DNA of 64,000 nucleotides, from assembly GCA_023426125.1 (NCBI GenBank), contig JAFABI010000056.1, positions 1 through 64,000 on the forward strand, given 5' to 3'. Both the position numbers and the translations under genes were made by a program. The notes below the pieces were generated by a model, which saw nothing but the letters and a program-made list of their open reading frames with translations, made no database searches and was not told the origin of the DNA. Positions 27,150 through 34,635 of the stretch are shown here, in pieces. How positions within the stretch are numbered: the first letter of the stretch is position 1; every line of letters starts with the position of its first letter. This stretch comes from Bacillota bacterium. GTDB lineage: Bacteria > Bacillota > Clostridia > Acetivibrionales > DTU013.

Positions 27150-27720
27150 CTCCTAAATATTAACACGAATGAAAACTTAAAATCAAACCATAATAATGTG
27201 CGTAGGGTTCATGGTGGTCGTGCCAAGATTGTTATGAGGTCTTTATAAAGGCTTTGTAGCAGTCGGCCAAAGGTTTGTATCAGGTCTCGTCCCTTTGTTG
27301 ACGCAAAGGCTTTTTACAGGCCGGCGGGAAGAGTATCACAGGTTCCGTAAGGCTGTACTGCAGTCACTTAAGCGGAGAACGTTCCTCCTTGAGGAACGCC
27401 TTCCCACAATGTGATTGCAGTGTGGTCGAAAGGTATGTGTGATAGTCGAGCTAAGATTATCAAGGGTGCCGCAGGCAATTTTCAGTTTTTTGGAGGCTTT
27501 CCGCCAAAGCGGAACCTGTCTAAAATCCGGAGCGGCTTAAATGCCGGCAGGATTTTCATTGCTGGAGGTCGCATGCAGTCGAAAGATTGTATACGGTTTC
27601 CAAGGTATCTTTGATAGTCGAGCAAAGGCTGATATGGGTTTTGTAATGCTTGGAGGCAGTCGAAAGATTGTCTGCAGGTATGCAGGGATCCGTACCGGCT
27701 GCAGCGAAGATCATCATGAG
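27150..27720. repeat. Non-coding region with degenerate AGTCG(A) repeats
   Basis: The 934 bases between murG and the next gene contain no convincing frame. The motif GCAGTCG(A/G) followed by AAAGATTGT or CAAAGG-like strings recurs at least six times at irregular 30-110 base spacing (for example GCAGTCGAAAGATTGT twice and GATAGTCGAGC twice). Hairpins GTTCCTC-CTT-GAGGAAC and TTCCGC-CAAA-GCGGAA lie between. It may be a decayed repeat array or a structured RNA; no known family is recognised. Confidence 0.4.
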
Positions 27721-27940
27721 CTCATTTTAATTTCCCGCCGTTATTTTTTAAAACCCGCAAGGATATTTCCCTCATCTTTTATTTCCAGAAGAAATTTTTT
27801 TGCTTTAAAAAAAGAATTAAGGAATATACTCCCGCTTTCCGGGACTTTTTGGGGAAATATTTCAGGAAATATCATTGACTTTTTGCAGTATTGATGATAT
27901 TTTGGTAATACTTCCCCTTAACAACCTGGAGGTAATTGAC

Positions 27941-28177
27941 ATGATTGAGAAGGAACTTGCATATCTTGCATTTGAAGTAACCGGTTTGCTTACAAAAATC
28001 TTTCTGAAAAACGCCATTACCCTTGAAGCCTATATAGACAACACAATACATAAAGTGCGTTATTTGGAAGATTATATAAAAAAGAATCAAAGCAATAACG
28101 ACGAAGTTATGAGAATCACAGAATTGCTGACGCAATACAATAAAATTACCGCGCCTGCACGTCCATCTTTGAGGTGA
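27941..28177 (+). CDS. Small hypothetical helical protein (78 aa)
   Basis: Start ATG with a strong Shine-Dalgarno (CTGGAGG, eight bases). The 78 residues are largely helical (MIEKELAYLAFEVTGLL...VRYLEDYIKKNQ). No family is recognised. It is followed by a convergent Spo0E-like gene. Coding status rests on the ribosome-binding site and the even composition. Confidence 0.65.
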   Translation: MIEKELAYLAFEVTGLLTKIFLKNAITLEAYIDNTIHKVRYLEDYIKKNQSNNDEVMRITELLTQYNKITAPARPSLR

Positions 28178-28221
28178 CCTTCTCCAGAATGAAATCCTAA
28201 TCTTGCTGCTCCTGAAAAGTC

Positions 28222-28254
28222 GTAAAAAAAAAACAGGCAGATTTTACTGCCTGT
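28222..28254 (-). terminator. Terminator overlapping the spo0E-like stop codon
   Basis: Minus strand: ACAGGCAG/CTGCCTGT stem with a loop containing the gene's TAA, followed by a long T-run (28222-28232). Translation termination and transcription termination share the same bases. Confidence 0.88.
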
Positions 28255-28375
28255 AGTAATCATTAATACAAATATCCAGTTTCCTGCTGATTTCCAATAC
28301 CTCCTCCGATATGAGAGGCGCGTCGGATATCATTGTATCCAACTTTTCTTTCAGCTTTTGTATTTCTTCATTCAT
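28244..28375 (-). CDS. Spo0E-like sporulation regulatory protein (43 aa)
   Basis: A 43-residue protein with the Spo0E signature ISEEVLEISRKLDICINDYY (SxxLDxxIxxY). The N-terminal helix is MNEEIQKLKEKLDTMI. The start ATG at 28375 has GGGG about nine bases upstream, a weak site. The last codons and stop lie in the terminator hairpin. It is the second such gene within 3 kb; related proteins are likely Spo0A~P phosphatases, but the partner is not proven. Confidence 0.85.
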   Translation of the reverse strand: MNEEIQKLKEKLDTMISDAPLISEEVLEISRKLDICINDYYRQ

Positions 28376-28485
28376 ATGTTTGACCCCACATAAATTCTTA
28401 ATGCATATATATTACAATAATCCCCAATAATTTTCAAATTATTTCCCATAATTATTTTAAATACCATTTTTTTACATTTTGTCGA

Positions 28486-28518
28486 TTGTCAACCTTATAT
28501 CAAATTTAAGGTTGACAA
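28486..28518 (+). promoter_or_regulatory. BirA operator upstream of bioY
   Basis: TTGTCAACC (28486-28494), exactly 15 bases, GGTTGACAA (28510-28518): a perfect 9-bp inverted repeat matching the known BirA box pattern TTGTNAACC-N15-GGTTNACAA. The right half overlaps the -35 hexamer of the bioY promoter. Confidence 0.9.
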
Positions 28519-28540
28519 TTGACCGGCATTTGTTTATTAT
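28512..28540 (+). promoter_or_regulatory. bioY promoter
   Basis: TTGACA (28512-28517), 17-base spacer, TATTAT (28535-28540). The -35 lies within the BirA operator, so biotin-loaded BirA should block RNA polymerase. Confidence 0.85.
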
Positions 28541-28601
28541 ATGGATAGGCAGCCTGCCATTACGATGGAATCCTCAGGCATTTGCCATTACGGAGGATAG
28601 A

Positions 28602-29165
28602 ATGAAGCTTACGACAAAAGACATGATCCTTGTTTCCATTTTTTCTGCTTTAATGGTTATCGGGGCATTTATACGAATACCCTTTCCCCTTCTTCCCATC
28701 ACACTGCAGCCGTTTTTTTGCGCACTGGCCGGCATATTGCTGGGAGCAAGGCTTGGTTTGGTGTCGCAATTGGTCTATATAGCGCTTGGCCTGACGGGAC
28801 TGCCCGTATTTGCCCAGGGTGGCGGTATTTCCTATGTGGTAAACCCCAGCTTCGGTTTTATTATCGGTTTCGCTGCAAGCGCCTTTGTCATGGGAAGAAT
28901 CATGGAAATACGGAAAACAACCGGATTAAAAAATATTATGATTGCACTCATTTCGGGCCTTTTGACAATCTATGCCATCGGTATTTCCTATATGTACATT
29001 ATTCTGAGCTTTTATGCGAAAAAGCCGGGAATTACCGCAGGATACGTGCTTGCAACTAATTTCCCGTATTTTATCAAAGATCTTGTCTTATATGTAATCA
29101 TAGCAATCAGCGTAGTTTCCGCCATCCCCTCAATCAAAAAGGCAGGTTTGCCCGGAGTACGCTGA
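28602..29165 (+). CDS. bioY: Biotin transporter BioY
   Basis: S-component of an ECF biotin importer. 187 residues with six hydrophobic segments and the BioY signature around QPFFCALAGILLGARLG and GLPVFAQGGG...NPSFGFIIGF. The ATG giving MKLTTKDM is chosen because GGAGG lies five bases upstream; the open frame runs 41 codons further but would cover the BirA operator and promoter. No EcfA/T genes are adjacent, so it uses a shared energising module or works alone. Confidence 0.95.
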   Translation: MKLTTKDMILVSIFSALMVIGAFIRIPFPLLPITLQPFFCALAGILLGARLGLVSQLVYIALGLTGLPVFAQGGGISYVVNPSFGFIIGFAASAFVMGRIMEIRKTTGLKNIMIALISGLLTIYAIGISYMYIILSFYAKKPGITAGYVLATNFPYFIKDLVLYVIIAISVVSAIPSIKKAGLPGVR

Positions 29166-29250
29166 AGCTGCGTGTTTTCCTCCATTTTCTGTCACATTCC
29201 GGTATCGGCGCATTGCGCATCCACTTCAATAGACCCGCGAAAAAAATATC

Positions 29251-29269
29251 GGACGGCTGATAGCCGTCC
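29251..29269. repeat. Short GGACGGCT hairpin repeat
   Basis: GGACGGCT-GAT-AGCCGTCC followed by CTACG. It resembles the unit repeated in tandem at 53.56-53.78 kb (GGCCAATGGCCGCCCCTAC). It lies between the convergent bioY and capA-like genes. Confidence 0.5.
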
Positions 29270-29307
29270 CTACGTCAGAATCCTGTCTTAAAGATTTTAC
29301 AGCCTTA

Positions 29308-30474
29308 TCAGTTAAGCGGAAAAACCAATCTTCCGTTTTGTATGGAGCAGGTTGTTTCCAGCTTGCCGCAAAGGGATATCTCCCTCTCCAGCATTTCGGC
29401 GGCTTCCGTTTCCGTCTGGATTACCGCCCTGCATTTGTCCATGATCCTGACAGGAACTGCTTCGAGGCTTTTCAGCTTGGCCTCTTCAAAAGTCATCTCG
29501 ACAATAAATGTTTCCATGTTTTCAGGATCATTCTGGTCAAAAATGAAATTGCCCATACTGTATATAACCGGTTTGCCCTTATAGATCTCGATGCCCTGGA
29601 ACTGATGGGGGTGGTGTCCCAGGATCATGTCGGCCCCTTCATCCAGCAGCTTATGGGCAAATTCCGTCTGTTCGGGCGTAATAACGAAGCTCTCCTCCAC
29701 TCCCCAGTGCAGTGAAATTGCAACCAGATCCACCTGCTCTCTCAGCGCTTCAATATCCTCCTGGATGGATTCGTAAACCCTGGGCGCCACACCTGCCTTA
29801 CCGGTATCGGCAGCATAGCTGATGGCCGGATTGCCCGCATAAACGTATTGCGCCATATCCGTATAGGAGAGCAGCCCCAAACGTATTCCGTTTTTTTCGA
29901 TGATGGCAGGCTTCCGGGCCTCCTCCAGATTCTTTCCTCCCCCTGAATGCTTAAAACCGTTCTGATCCAGTATTTTCATAGTATCAAAAAGACCGGTGTC
30001 ATAATAGTCAAGCATATGATTGTTGGCCAGGCTGAACAGATTGAATCCGGCCGATTTCAACGCATTAATGCAAGCGGGGGAATTCTTCAGGATAATTTTT
30101 TTATCCTTGCTCAGGGAATGCATGCTTTCCGTTATAGGAGCCTCAATGTTTGCAAAGACTACATCGCCCTGCTTCAGCAAGCCGGAGACATTTGAAAAAG
30201 CCGTATCATATCCGTCCTGCGTTTTTTCAAGTCGCTTCCCAACGCTGCGGCCAAGCATGATGTCTCCAACGGCCACCAGCTTGAGCCGCGGAGGCTCTGT
30301 AACCTCGGGAGTCGGGGATGGCGTCGAAGCCGGAACAATTGTGCCGGCAGGCTCCGATGGTAAGGCATTGACAGTTGTCACCACCCTGGAATTATTTTCT
30401 CTGATCTCATTTACGGTGTATAGGCCTGCTATTAAAATAGCAAAAAGTATTAAAACCACTGCAATCTTTTTCAA
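29308..30474 (-). CDS. CapA family poly-gamma-glutamate-type metallophosphatase
   Basis: 388 residues: an N-terminal membrane anchor (KIAVVLILFAILIAGLY), a Thr/Pro-rich linker (about residues 35-65), then a CapA/PGA_cap domain with VAVGDIMLGRSVG, FANIEAPI, NNHMLDYYDTG and LGHHPHQFQGIE. Family members act in capsule polymer biosynthesis or as surface phosphoesterases; no other capsule genes are nearby, so the substrate is unknown. The start is a TTG with AAAGG four bases upstream. Confidence 0.88.
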   Translation of the reverse strand: MKKIAVVLILFAILIAGLYTVNEIRENNSRVVTTVNALPSEPAGTIVPASTPSPTPEVTEPPRLKLVAVGDIMLGRSVGKRLEKTQDGYDTAFSNVSGLLKQGDVVFANIEAPITESMHSLSKDKKIILKNSPACINALKSAGFNLFSLANNHMLDYYDTGLFDTMKILDQNGFKHSGGGKNLEEARKPAIIEKNGIRLGLLSYTDMAQYVYAGNPAISYAADTGKAGVAPRVYESIQEDIEALREQVDLVAISLHWGVEESFVITPEQTEFAHKLLDEGADMILGHHPHQFQGIEIYKGKPVIYSMGNFIFDQNDPENMETFIVEMTFEEAKLKSLEAVPVRIMDKCRAVIQTETEAAEMLEREISLCGKLETTCSIQNGRLVFPLN

Positions 30475-30652
30475 TTGACCTTTTGCTCCTTTTCTTTGCT
30501 GCTGCAGCGAAAAATTTTATCCTTGAGAAATAACGCCATAAAGTATTCGCGATATTTCTTACTACAACGATGCATAATATGCATATTTTATCATAAAAAA
30601 TAAAAAAAAGCAGCAAAAAAGGATTGTACAAAAAAAGGGATCGTACCGTACA

Positions 30653-31618
30653 TTAGAATCTGTGAATATTTATTTTTCCAAGGCCGCATTTCAAAAGAAA
30701 TCTGGAGCTGGCATCCGAAACAGAGACCTCATTGGTATTGACTCTGCCGCTGCTTTCAAACACTGCGTTCAGATCCGAAGGCAGGCCAAGATCGATAATT
30801 CCCGTACCGGTATGAAAAGTATAGCTGCCCGGACACTCAAAATAGGACTTTATTCTGATATTTCCCGTCGAGGTGGTTATGCTGGAACCATTATATAATT
30901 CGCCGGAAGAAATTCTAAGATTGCCGGACTTCCCCGTATATTCGACAATCCCCTTCAATCTGTTTATTTCAACATCGGCTTTTCCTGTGTCCAGCTCAAG
31001 CCGGCAATTCAGATCATCGTAGAAAGTCAGTTTGCCTTCCTTGAGCGTACCTTCAACGGCGCCCGGATTTCCAGGCATAAATATTCTGACCGTAGAAAAA
31101 GTATCCTGGTAATTGCCGTCCTTTCCGCCATAGCTGCAGAGGAAGCTTATCCTTCCTGCTTTTTCGGAAGTGACTGTACTGAACTTTTTAAGCATTTCAG
31201 CAAGCTCGTCTTCCGTTTTTCCGGCCCTTACCCTGTGGGTGATCTCGAACTTAACCGCTTTTTCGTCCCAGTTGTAGAATTCAAAATCGCCATAGTCGCA
31301 TTGAATAAAAAGCTGATATGGGAAAACAATCGGAACGGACTTTTCGCTATAAACGGATACCTCCCTCCTGGGAATATATACATCTGTCTTTTTCTGCCCG
31401 CATGCCGAAAATGCAATTACTATCAAAAGCTCCACTGCAAGAAAAAAGCACAAGTTTGCTACAAAGGCCTTGCTCTTGTATCTGCGTGGTATTAAGTACT
31501 GGTGAAAACATAGCTTCCCGTATACATTTCCTAAAATACAGGCCATTGCGGACGGTTTTTTCAGAAAAACGGGTAGTAATCTTTTCAGTGTTCCCGAATA
31601 AAGTATGCCAGGTTCCAT
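30653..31618 (-). CDS. DUF4097 beta-strand repeat lipoprotein with an element A insertion in its N-terminus
   Basis: 321 residues. The lipobox region LIVIAFSACGQKK marks a lipoprotein anchored at Cys. The exported part is a DUF4097-type beta-repeat domain (SSGELYNGSSITTSTGNIRIK). The signal peptide is preceded by an unusual ~55-residue extension; about 35 of these residues (YGKLCFHQYLIP and surrounding) are the translation of a degenerate element A copy. The start MEPGIL is chosen because GAGGGG lies five bases upstream and outside the element. Whether the long extension still allows export is unclear. Confidence 0.75.
   Translation of the reverse strand: MEPGILYSGTLKRLLPVFLKKPSAMACILGNVYGKLCFHQYLIPRRYKSKAFVANLCFFLAVELLIVIAFSACGQKKTDVYIPRREVSVYSEKSVPIVFPYQLFIQCDYGDFEFYNWDEKAVKFEITHRVRAGKTEDELAEMLKKFSTVTSEKAGRISFLCSYGGKDGNYQDTFSTVRIFMPGNPGAVEGTLKEGKLTFYDDLNCRLELDTGKADVEINRLKGIVEYTGKSGNLRISSGELYNGSSITTSTGNIRIKSYFECPGSYTFHTGTGIIDLGLPSDLNAVFESSGRVNTNEVSVSDASSRFLLKCGLGKINIHRF
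31494..31602. repeat. Element A copy 2, degenerate, inside a coding frame
   Basis: AGTACTGGTGAAAACATAGC at the left and CAGAAAAACGGGTAGTAATC at the right are recognisable element A arms with several mismatches. It lies wholly inside the 5' part of the DUF4097 lipoprotein gene and keeps its frame open. Confidence 0.7.
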
Positions 31619-31728
31619 TGCCACCCCTCGTGTTATCACTCGACTCATTTTTTACAACATATGGTAATTCTAGCATCGAAGTGACCGACGGGCAAATATT
31701 TCCTGGTAAATCCATTCTTATATTATTA

Positions 31729-32322
31729 TTAATAGCTTTCTACAAACAGCTGGAAGAATGCTTGCGGGTGCTGGCAAGCGGGACATGATTGGGGTGCTTC
31801 GCTTCCTTCATGTACATAACCGCAATTTCTGCATATCCAGGCTACCGGCTGGTCCTTCTTAAACACTTTTCCGTTTTCAATATTGGATGCCAGCTTGTTA
31901 TAACGTATTTCATGCCTTTCCTCGACCTGCAGTATCTTTCTGAAAGCCGCCGCTACTTCAGGAAATCCTTCATTTTCGGCCACATCCGCAAATTCGGGAT
32001 ATAGCTCCGCCCATTCCTCATGTTCGCCGGCTGCCGCCGCTTTCAAATTGTCAAAAGTATTTCCCATTGCTACCGGGTAAGCCGCATTTATGGTAATCCC
32101 TGCAGGCAGTTCGTCGCCCAGGCCTGCCAGAATCAGCTTGTAGAATCTCTTTGCATGCTCTTTTTCATTATCGGCCGTTTCGGTAAAAATGGCCTCAATC
32201 TGCCGATAACCTTCCTTGTTGGCTGCAGAAGCGTAATAGGTATACCTGTTTCGCGCCTGTGATTCTCCTGCAAAAGCTTTCATCAGATTTTCAAGCGTTT
32301 TTGTCCCTTTCAGACTCTTCAT
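31729..32322 (-). CDS. Rubrerythrin
   Basis: Non-heme di-iron peroxidase protecting anaerobes from H2O2. 197 residues: a four-helix bundle with the iron ligands in AFAGESQARNRY, DNEKEHAK, AAGEHEEW and EERHEIRYNK, then a C-terminal rubredoxin domain (WICRNCGYVHEG and SCPACQHPQ). The ATG has GGAGG five bases upstream. Monocistronic. Confidence 0.96.
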   Translation of the reverse strand: MKSLKGTKTLENLMKAFAGESQARNRYTYYASAANKEGYRQIEAIFTETADNEKEHAKRFYKLILAGLGDELPAGITINAAYPVAMGNTFDNLKAAAAGEHEEWAELYPEFADVAENEGFPEVAAAFRKILQVEERHEIRYNKLASNIENGKVFKKDQPVAWICRNCGYVHEGSEAPQSCPACQHPQAFFQLFVESY

Positions 32323-32628
32323 AATAGCCTCCTGTTAAAATAATTTTCCCCGAGAGTATCTACCACAATTCCTTCGGTCATTAACATATTATATTATTTT
32401 TACATTATTTTCATCAGCATGGAAGGAAAAAAGATTAATAAATCATGAAATTTTACACAACTTAAATAAAGATTAAACAATACTGCAGCGGCAAGCCACG
32501 CTTTATGGAATATATGCCCTTTATGGAAAAAAATTCACGAAGGCCTTGCTGCGATATTTCCGCAAGGATAATTGGGAAATTTGCGCCGCAGAGATAAAGA
32601 TCGCTGCTTTATGCGGAGGGAAGATAAA

Positions 32629-32952
32629 GTGATGAGGTTTCATCTGCACAAATATAAGATTGAATCCGAATTGGTCAAAGGACATAAGCACAGATTATTG
32701 GGGTATGCCGGAAACATGCTGGGATTGAACAGCTTTCATTTTCACTTTTTTTACGGAGTCTGCTCCTACGACAACCATACGCATTATTTTTCAGGGGTTA
32801 CGGGGATGCCTGTGAAGACTGAAAACGGCCATATCCATAAAATTGAGGGAATCCTGGAATCCAATGCAATGCATGTGCATAAGTTCGAAGGCTACACCAA
32901 CGAGGATATTTCCTACTTTTCGTCAAAGCAGGCAGCCAGTTACGGCCAGTAA
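32629..32952 (+). CDS. YmaF family protein
   Basis: About 107 residues, His- and aromatic-rich with HxH repeats (HKHRLLGYAG, HFHFF, NHTHYFSG, HIHKIEG, MHVHKFEGYT), the pattern of the YmaF family of unknown function. A GTG at 32629 (GGAGG nine bases upstream) immediately followed by ATG at 32632 gives two adjacent possible starts. Metal binding is suggested by the histidines only. A composite repeat begins two bases after the stop. Confidence 0.8.
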   Translation: MMRFHLHKYKIESELVKGHKHRLLGYAGNMLGLNSFHFHFFYGVCSYDNHTHYFSGVTGMPVKTENGHIHKIEGILESNAMHVHKFEGYTNEDISYFSSKQAASYGQ

Positions 32953-32954
32953 GG

Positions 32955-33100
32955 AGTACTGCAAATATTACTTCCCGTTTTTCTAAAAATGTAGGTTGCT
33001 GAGGCGGGAGATATGCTCACCGCCTGAAACTCAATTCGGTACCCGCCACCTATAAAGGTGGGGGATATTTTTGTCGCCTCGCTATATTTGCACCAGTACT
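32955..33100. repeat. Element A copy 3, composite with the right half of element B
   Basis: The outer ends are element A (AGTACTGCAAATATTACTTC at the left, ATATTTGCACCAGTACT at the right). The interior is the right half of element B: GGCGGGAGATATGCTCACCG, AATTCGGTACCCGCC, CCACCTATAAAGGTGG and GTCGCCTCG. The right A arm is shortened. It lies between ymaF-like and the transglutaminase gene. Confidence 0.85.
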
Positions 33101-33110
33101 AAAACACGCT

Positions 33111-34325
33111 TCAAGAGCCCCACTCCCCCTGGATATCGTCATTTCTGTGGTCCACGCTGAAATCGCCCTTGTCGAAATAATTGGCGCCCGAGCTGCCAAA
33201 GGTAGTATCCACGTTTATCCAGCGGTCTTCTTTCGCATAATAAACCTGGTTCCAGGCATGATCCCCCCATGCCAGCCCGCTGTATCCCATGCCTGTCACA
33301 AGTCTGACCTTGAGGCCTGCAGCCCTGCACATGGACACATAGAGGGAGGAAAAATCAAAACAGATGCCCTTCCTGGTTTCATAGGCTACAATACTGCCGG
33401 AGGTGGTACTTCCGGGCTCTTTCACAATTTGTTCCGCTTTTTCATAATCGTATACGATGTTTTTGCTGATCCACCGGTATAAAAGCAGCGCTTTCTCCCG
33501 ATCATCGGATTTGTTTCCCACCGCGGCCCGCGCAGCGGCATCAATCTGCTCGTTGGACCTGACAGCCTCCTCAAGCGTTACGCCGTTAAAGTACTCGATG
33601 ATCTTCACATTTCCGCCGGTAAGCTTTTCAAATGCTTTGGCAGCTTCCGGCGCAATGGTCTGCGAAGCACCGTCTCCCAGCGCTTTTCTAAAGGAATCAT
33701 TCACAAGCACCGGAATTTTTTTTGCGAGATTGGAATTAAGCACAGGATACATGACATTCCTGTAAATAAACTGGTATTCCCGGGAGCTCTGTGTCCAATC
33801 CGTCAATACAGGCGCACTGATATAATACATTGAAAAGTTTATGAGAAATGCTGTAAGCAAAGTGAATACCAATGCTTTCGGTATCATCCAAAAAGTGCCT
33901 GCAAGCCTTCTTGTCATGGGATTTCCCCTGCTTATGCCTTCATAGATCCTGTCGGACAGCGGCCACAGGAAATGCCGGTAAAGCGGCGTGGTAGCAAGGC
34001 GAAGGAGCAGCATAACAAGAAACAGTATGATGGGCACTACAATGACGTAGGTCAAAATATCCTGTCCGTAAAGCATATCGCGGATCTTTTCCGGTATGGC
34101 ATCGTATAGGACGTTAAAGAAGCTTCCGTCCTTTTTGAAGAAAATCCTGCCTGTGACATAAACAGAGGCCAGTAGCCCTGCAGCAAACTCAAGATTGTCC
34201 AGAAGCGAGTTTAATGAATACCGCATGCGCTCCTTTGTAAGTATGCCGAAAAAGCCCGATAGCAGAGGAATGGCAAAAATCACCACCAGGGCTGCCGATA
34301 CTCCGTTGATATTGTAAATGGACAT
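33111..34325 (-). CDS. Transglutaminase-like membrane protein
   Basis: 404 residues: about four transmembrane segments in the first 190 residues (including a CvpA-like N-terminus), then an extracellular transglutaminase-like domain. It has the triad Cys in ETRKGICFDFSSLYVSMC, His in GDHAWNQVYY and Asp in WINVDTTFG. Such proteins are thought to act as cysteine proteases or cross-linkers at the cell surface; the substrate is unknown. The ATG is preceded by AAGGAGG at a long (13-base) distance. Confidence 0.85.
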   Translation of the reverse strand: MSIYNINGVSAALVVIFAIPLLSGFFGILTKERMRYSLNSLLDNLEFAAGLLASVYVTGRIFFKKDGSFFNVLYDAIPEKIRDMLYGQDILTYVIVVPIILFLVMLLLRLATTPLYRHFLWPLSDRIYEGISRGNPMTRRLAGTFWMIPKALVFTLLTAFLINFSMYYISAPVLTDWTQSSREYQFIYRNVMYPVLNSNLAKKIPVLVNDSFRKALGDGASQTIAPEAAKAFEKLTGGNVKIIEYFNGVTLEEAVRSNEQIDAAARAAVGNKSDDREKALLLYRWISKNIVYDYEKAEQIVKEPGSTTSGSIVAYETRKGICFDFSSLYVSMCRAAGLKVRLVTGMGYSGLAWGDHAWNQVYYAKEDRWINVDTTFGSSGANYFDKGDFSVDHRNDDIQGEWGS

Positions 34326-34444
34326 TCTATCCGTCTACCCTCCTTTGCTTTCTATCATAATAAATATACAATATTCCGAACAATAAATCTATCTGTGGAA
34401 ATAATTGTAACGATTCTGCCATAATGAAATTTTTATTTTTTATC

Positions 34445-34473
34445 TTGCATTTTTCACTAAAAACCTTTATTAT
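34445..34473 (+). promoter_or_regulatory. Possible glnN promoter
   Basis: TTGCAT (34445-34450), 17 bases, TATTAT (34468-34473). It would give a leader of about 155 bases containing the hairpins described next. A TATAAT at 34490 is an alternative -10 without a good -35. Confidence 0.5.
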
Positions 34474-34507
34474 AGTAATAAATAAAAAATATAATACAAT
34501 ATGCGCA

Positions 34508-34587
34508 TTAAACAATGATGTTTAAAGTAAGGTGCATAAATAAATTCAAACAACAAGGGCGTTTAAATTTATTTTTGCGCCTTTTTT
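34508..34587 (+). promoter_or_regulatory. glnN leader: hexaloop hairpin plus terminator (possible ANTAR-type attenuator)
   Basis: Hairpin 1: TTAAAC-AATGAT-GTTTAA (34508-34525), a six-base loop with A at position 1 and G at position 4, as in RNA targets of ANTAR antiterminators. Hairpin 2: a stem of about 23 bp (AAGGTGCATAAATAAATTC... pairing with AATTTATTTTTGCGCCTT) followed by T6, a full terminator at 34529-34587 placed 48 bases before the glnN start. Transcription of glnN should therefore stop unless antiterminated. The ANTAR assignment is inference; the second ANTAR hairpin is not clear. Confidence 0.6.
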
Positions 34588-34635
34588 ATTTGCATTAAAA
34601 GACAATGCGAGTATCATTTTGAAAGGGGATTTTTT

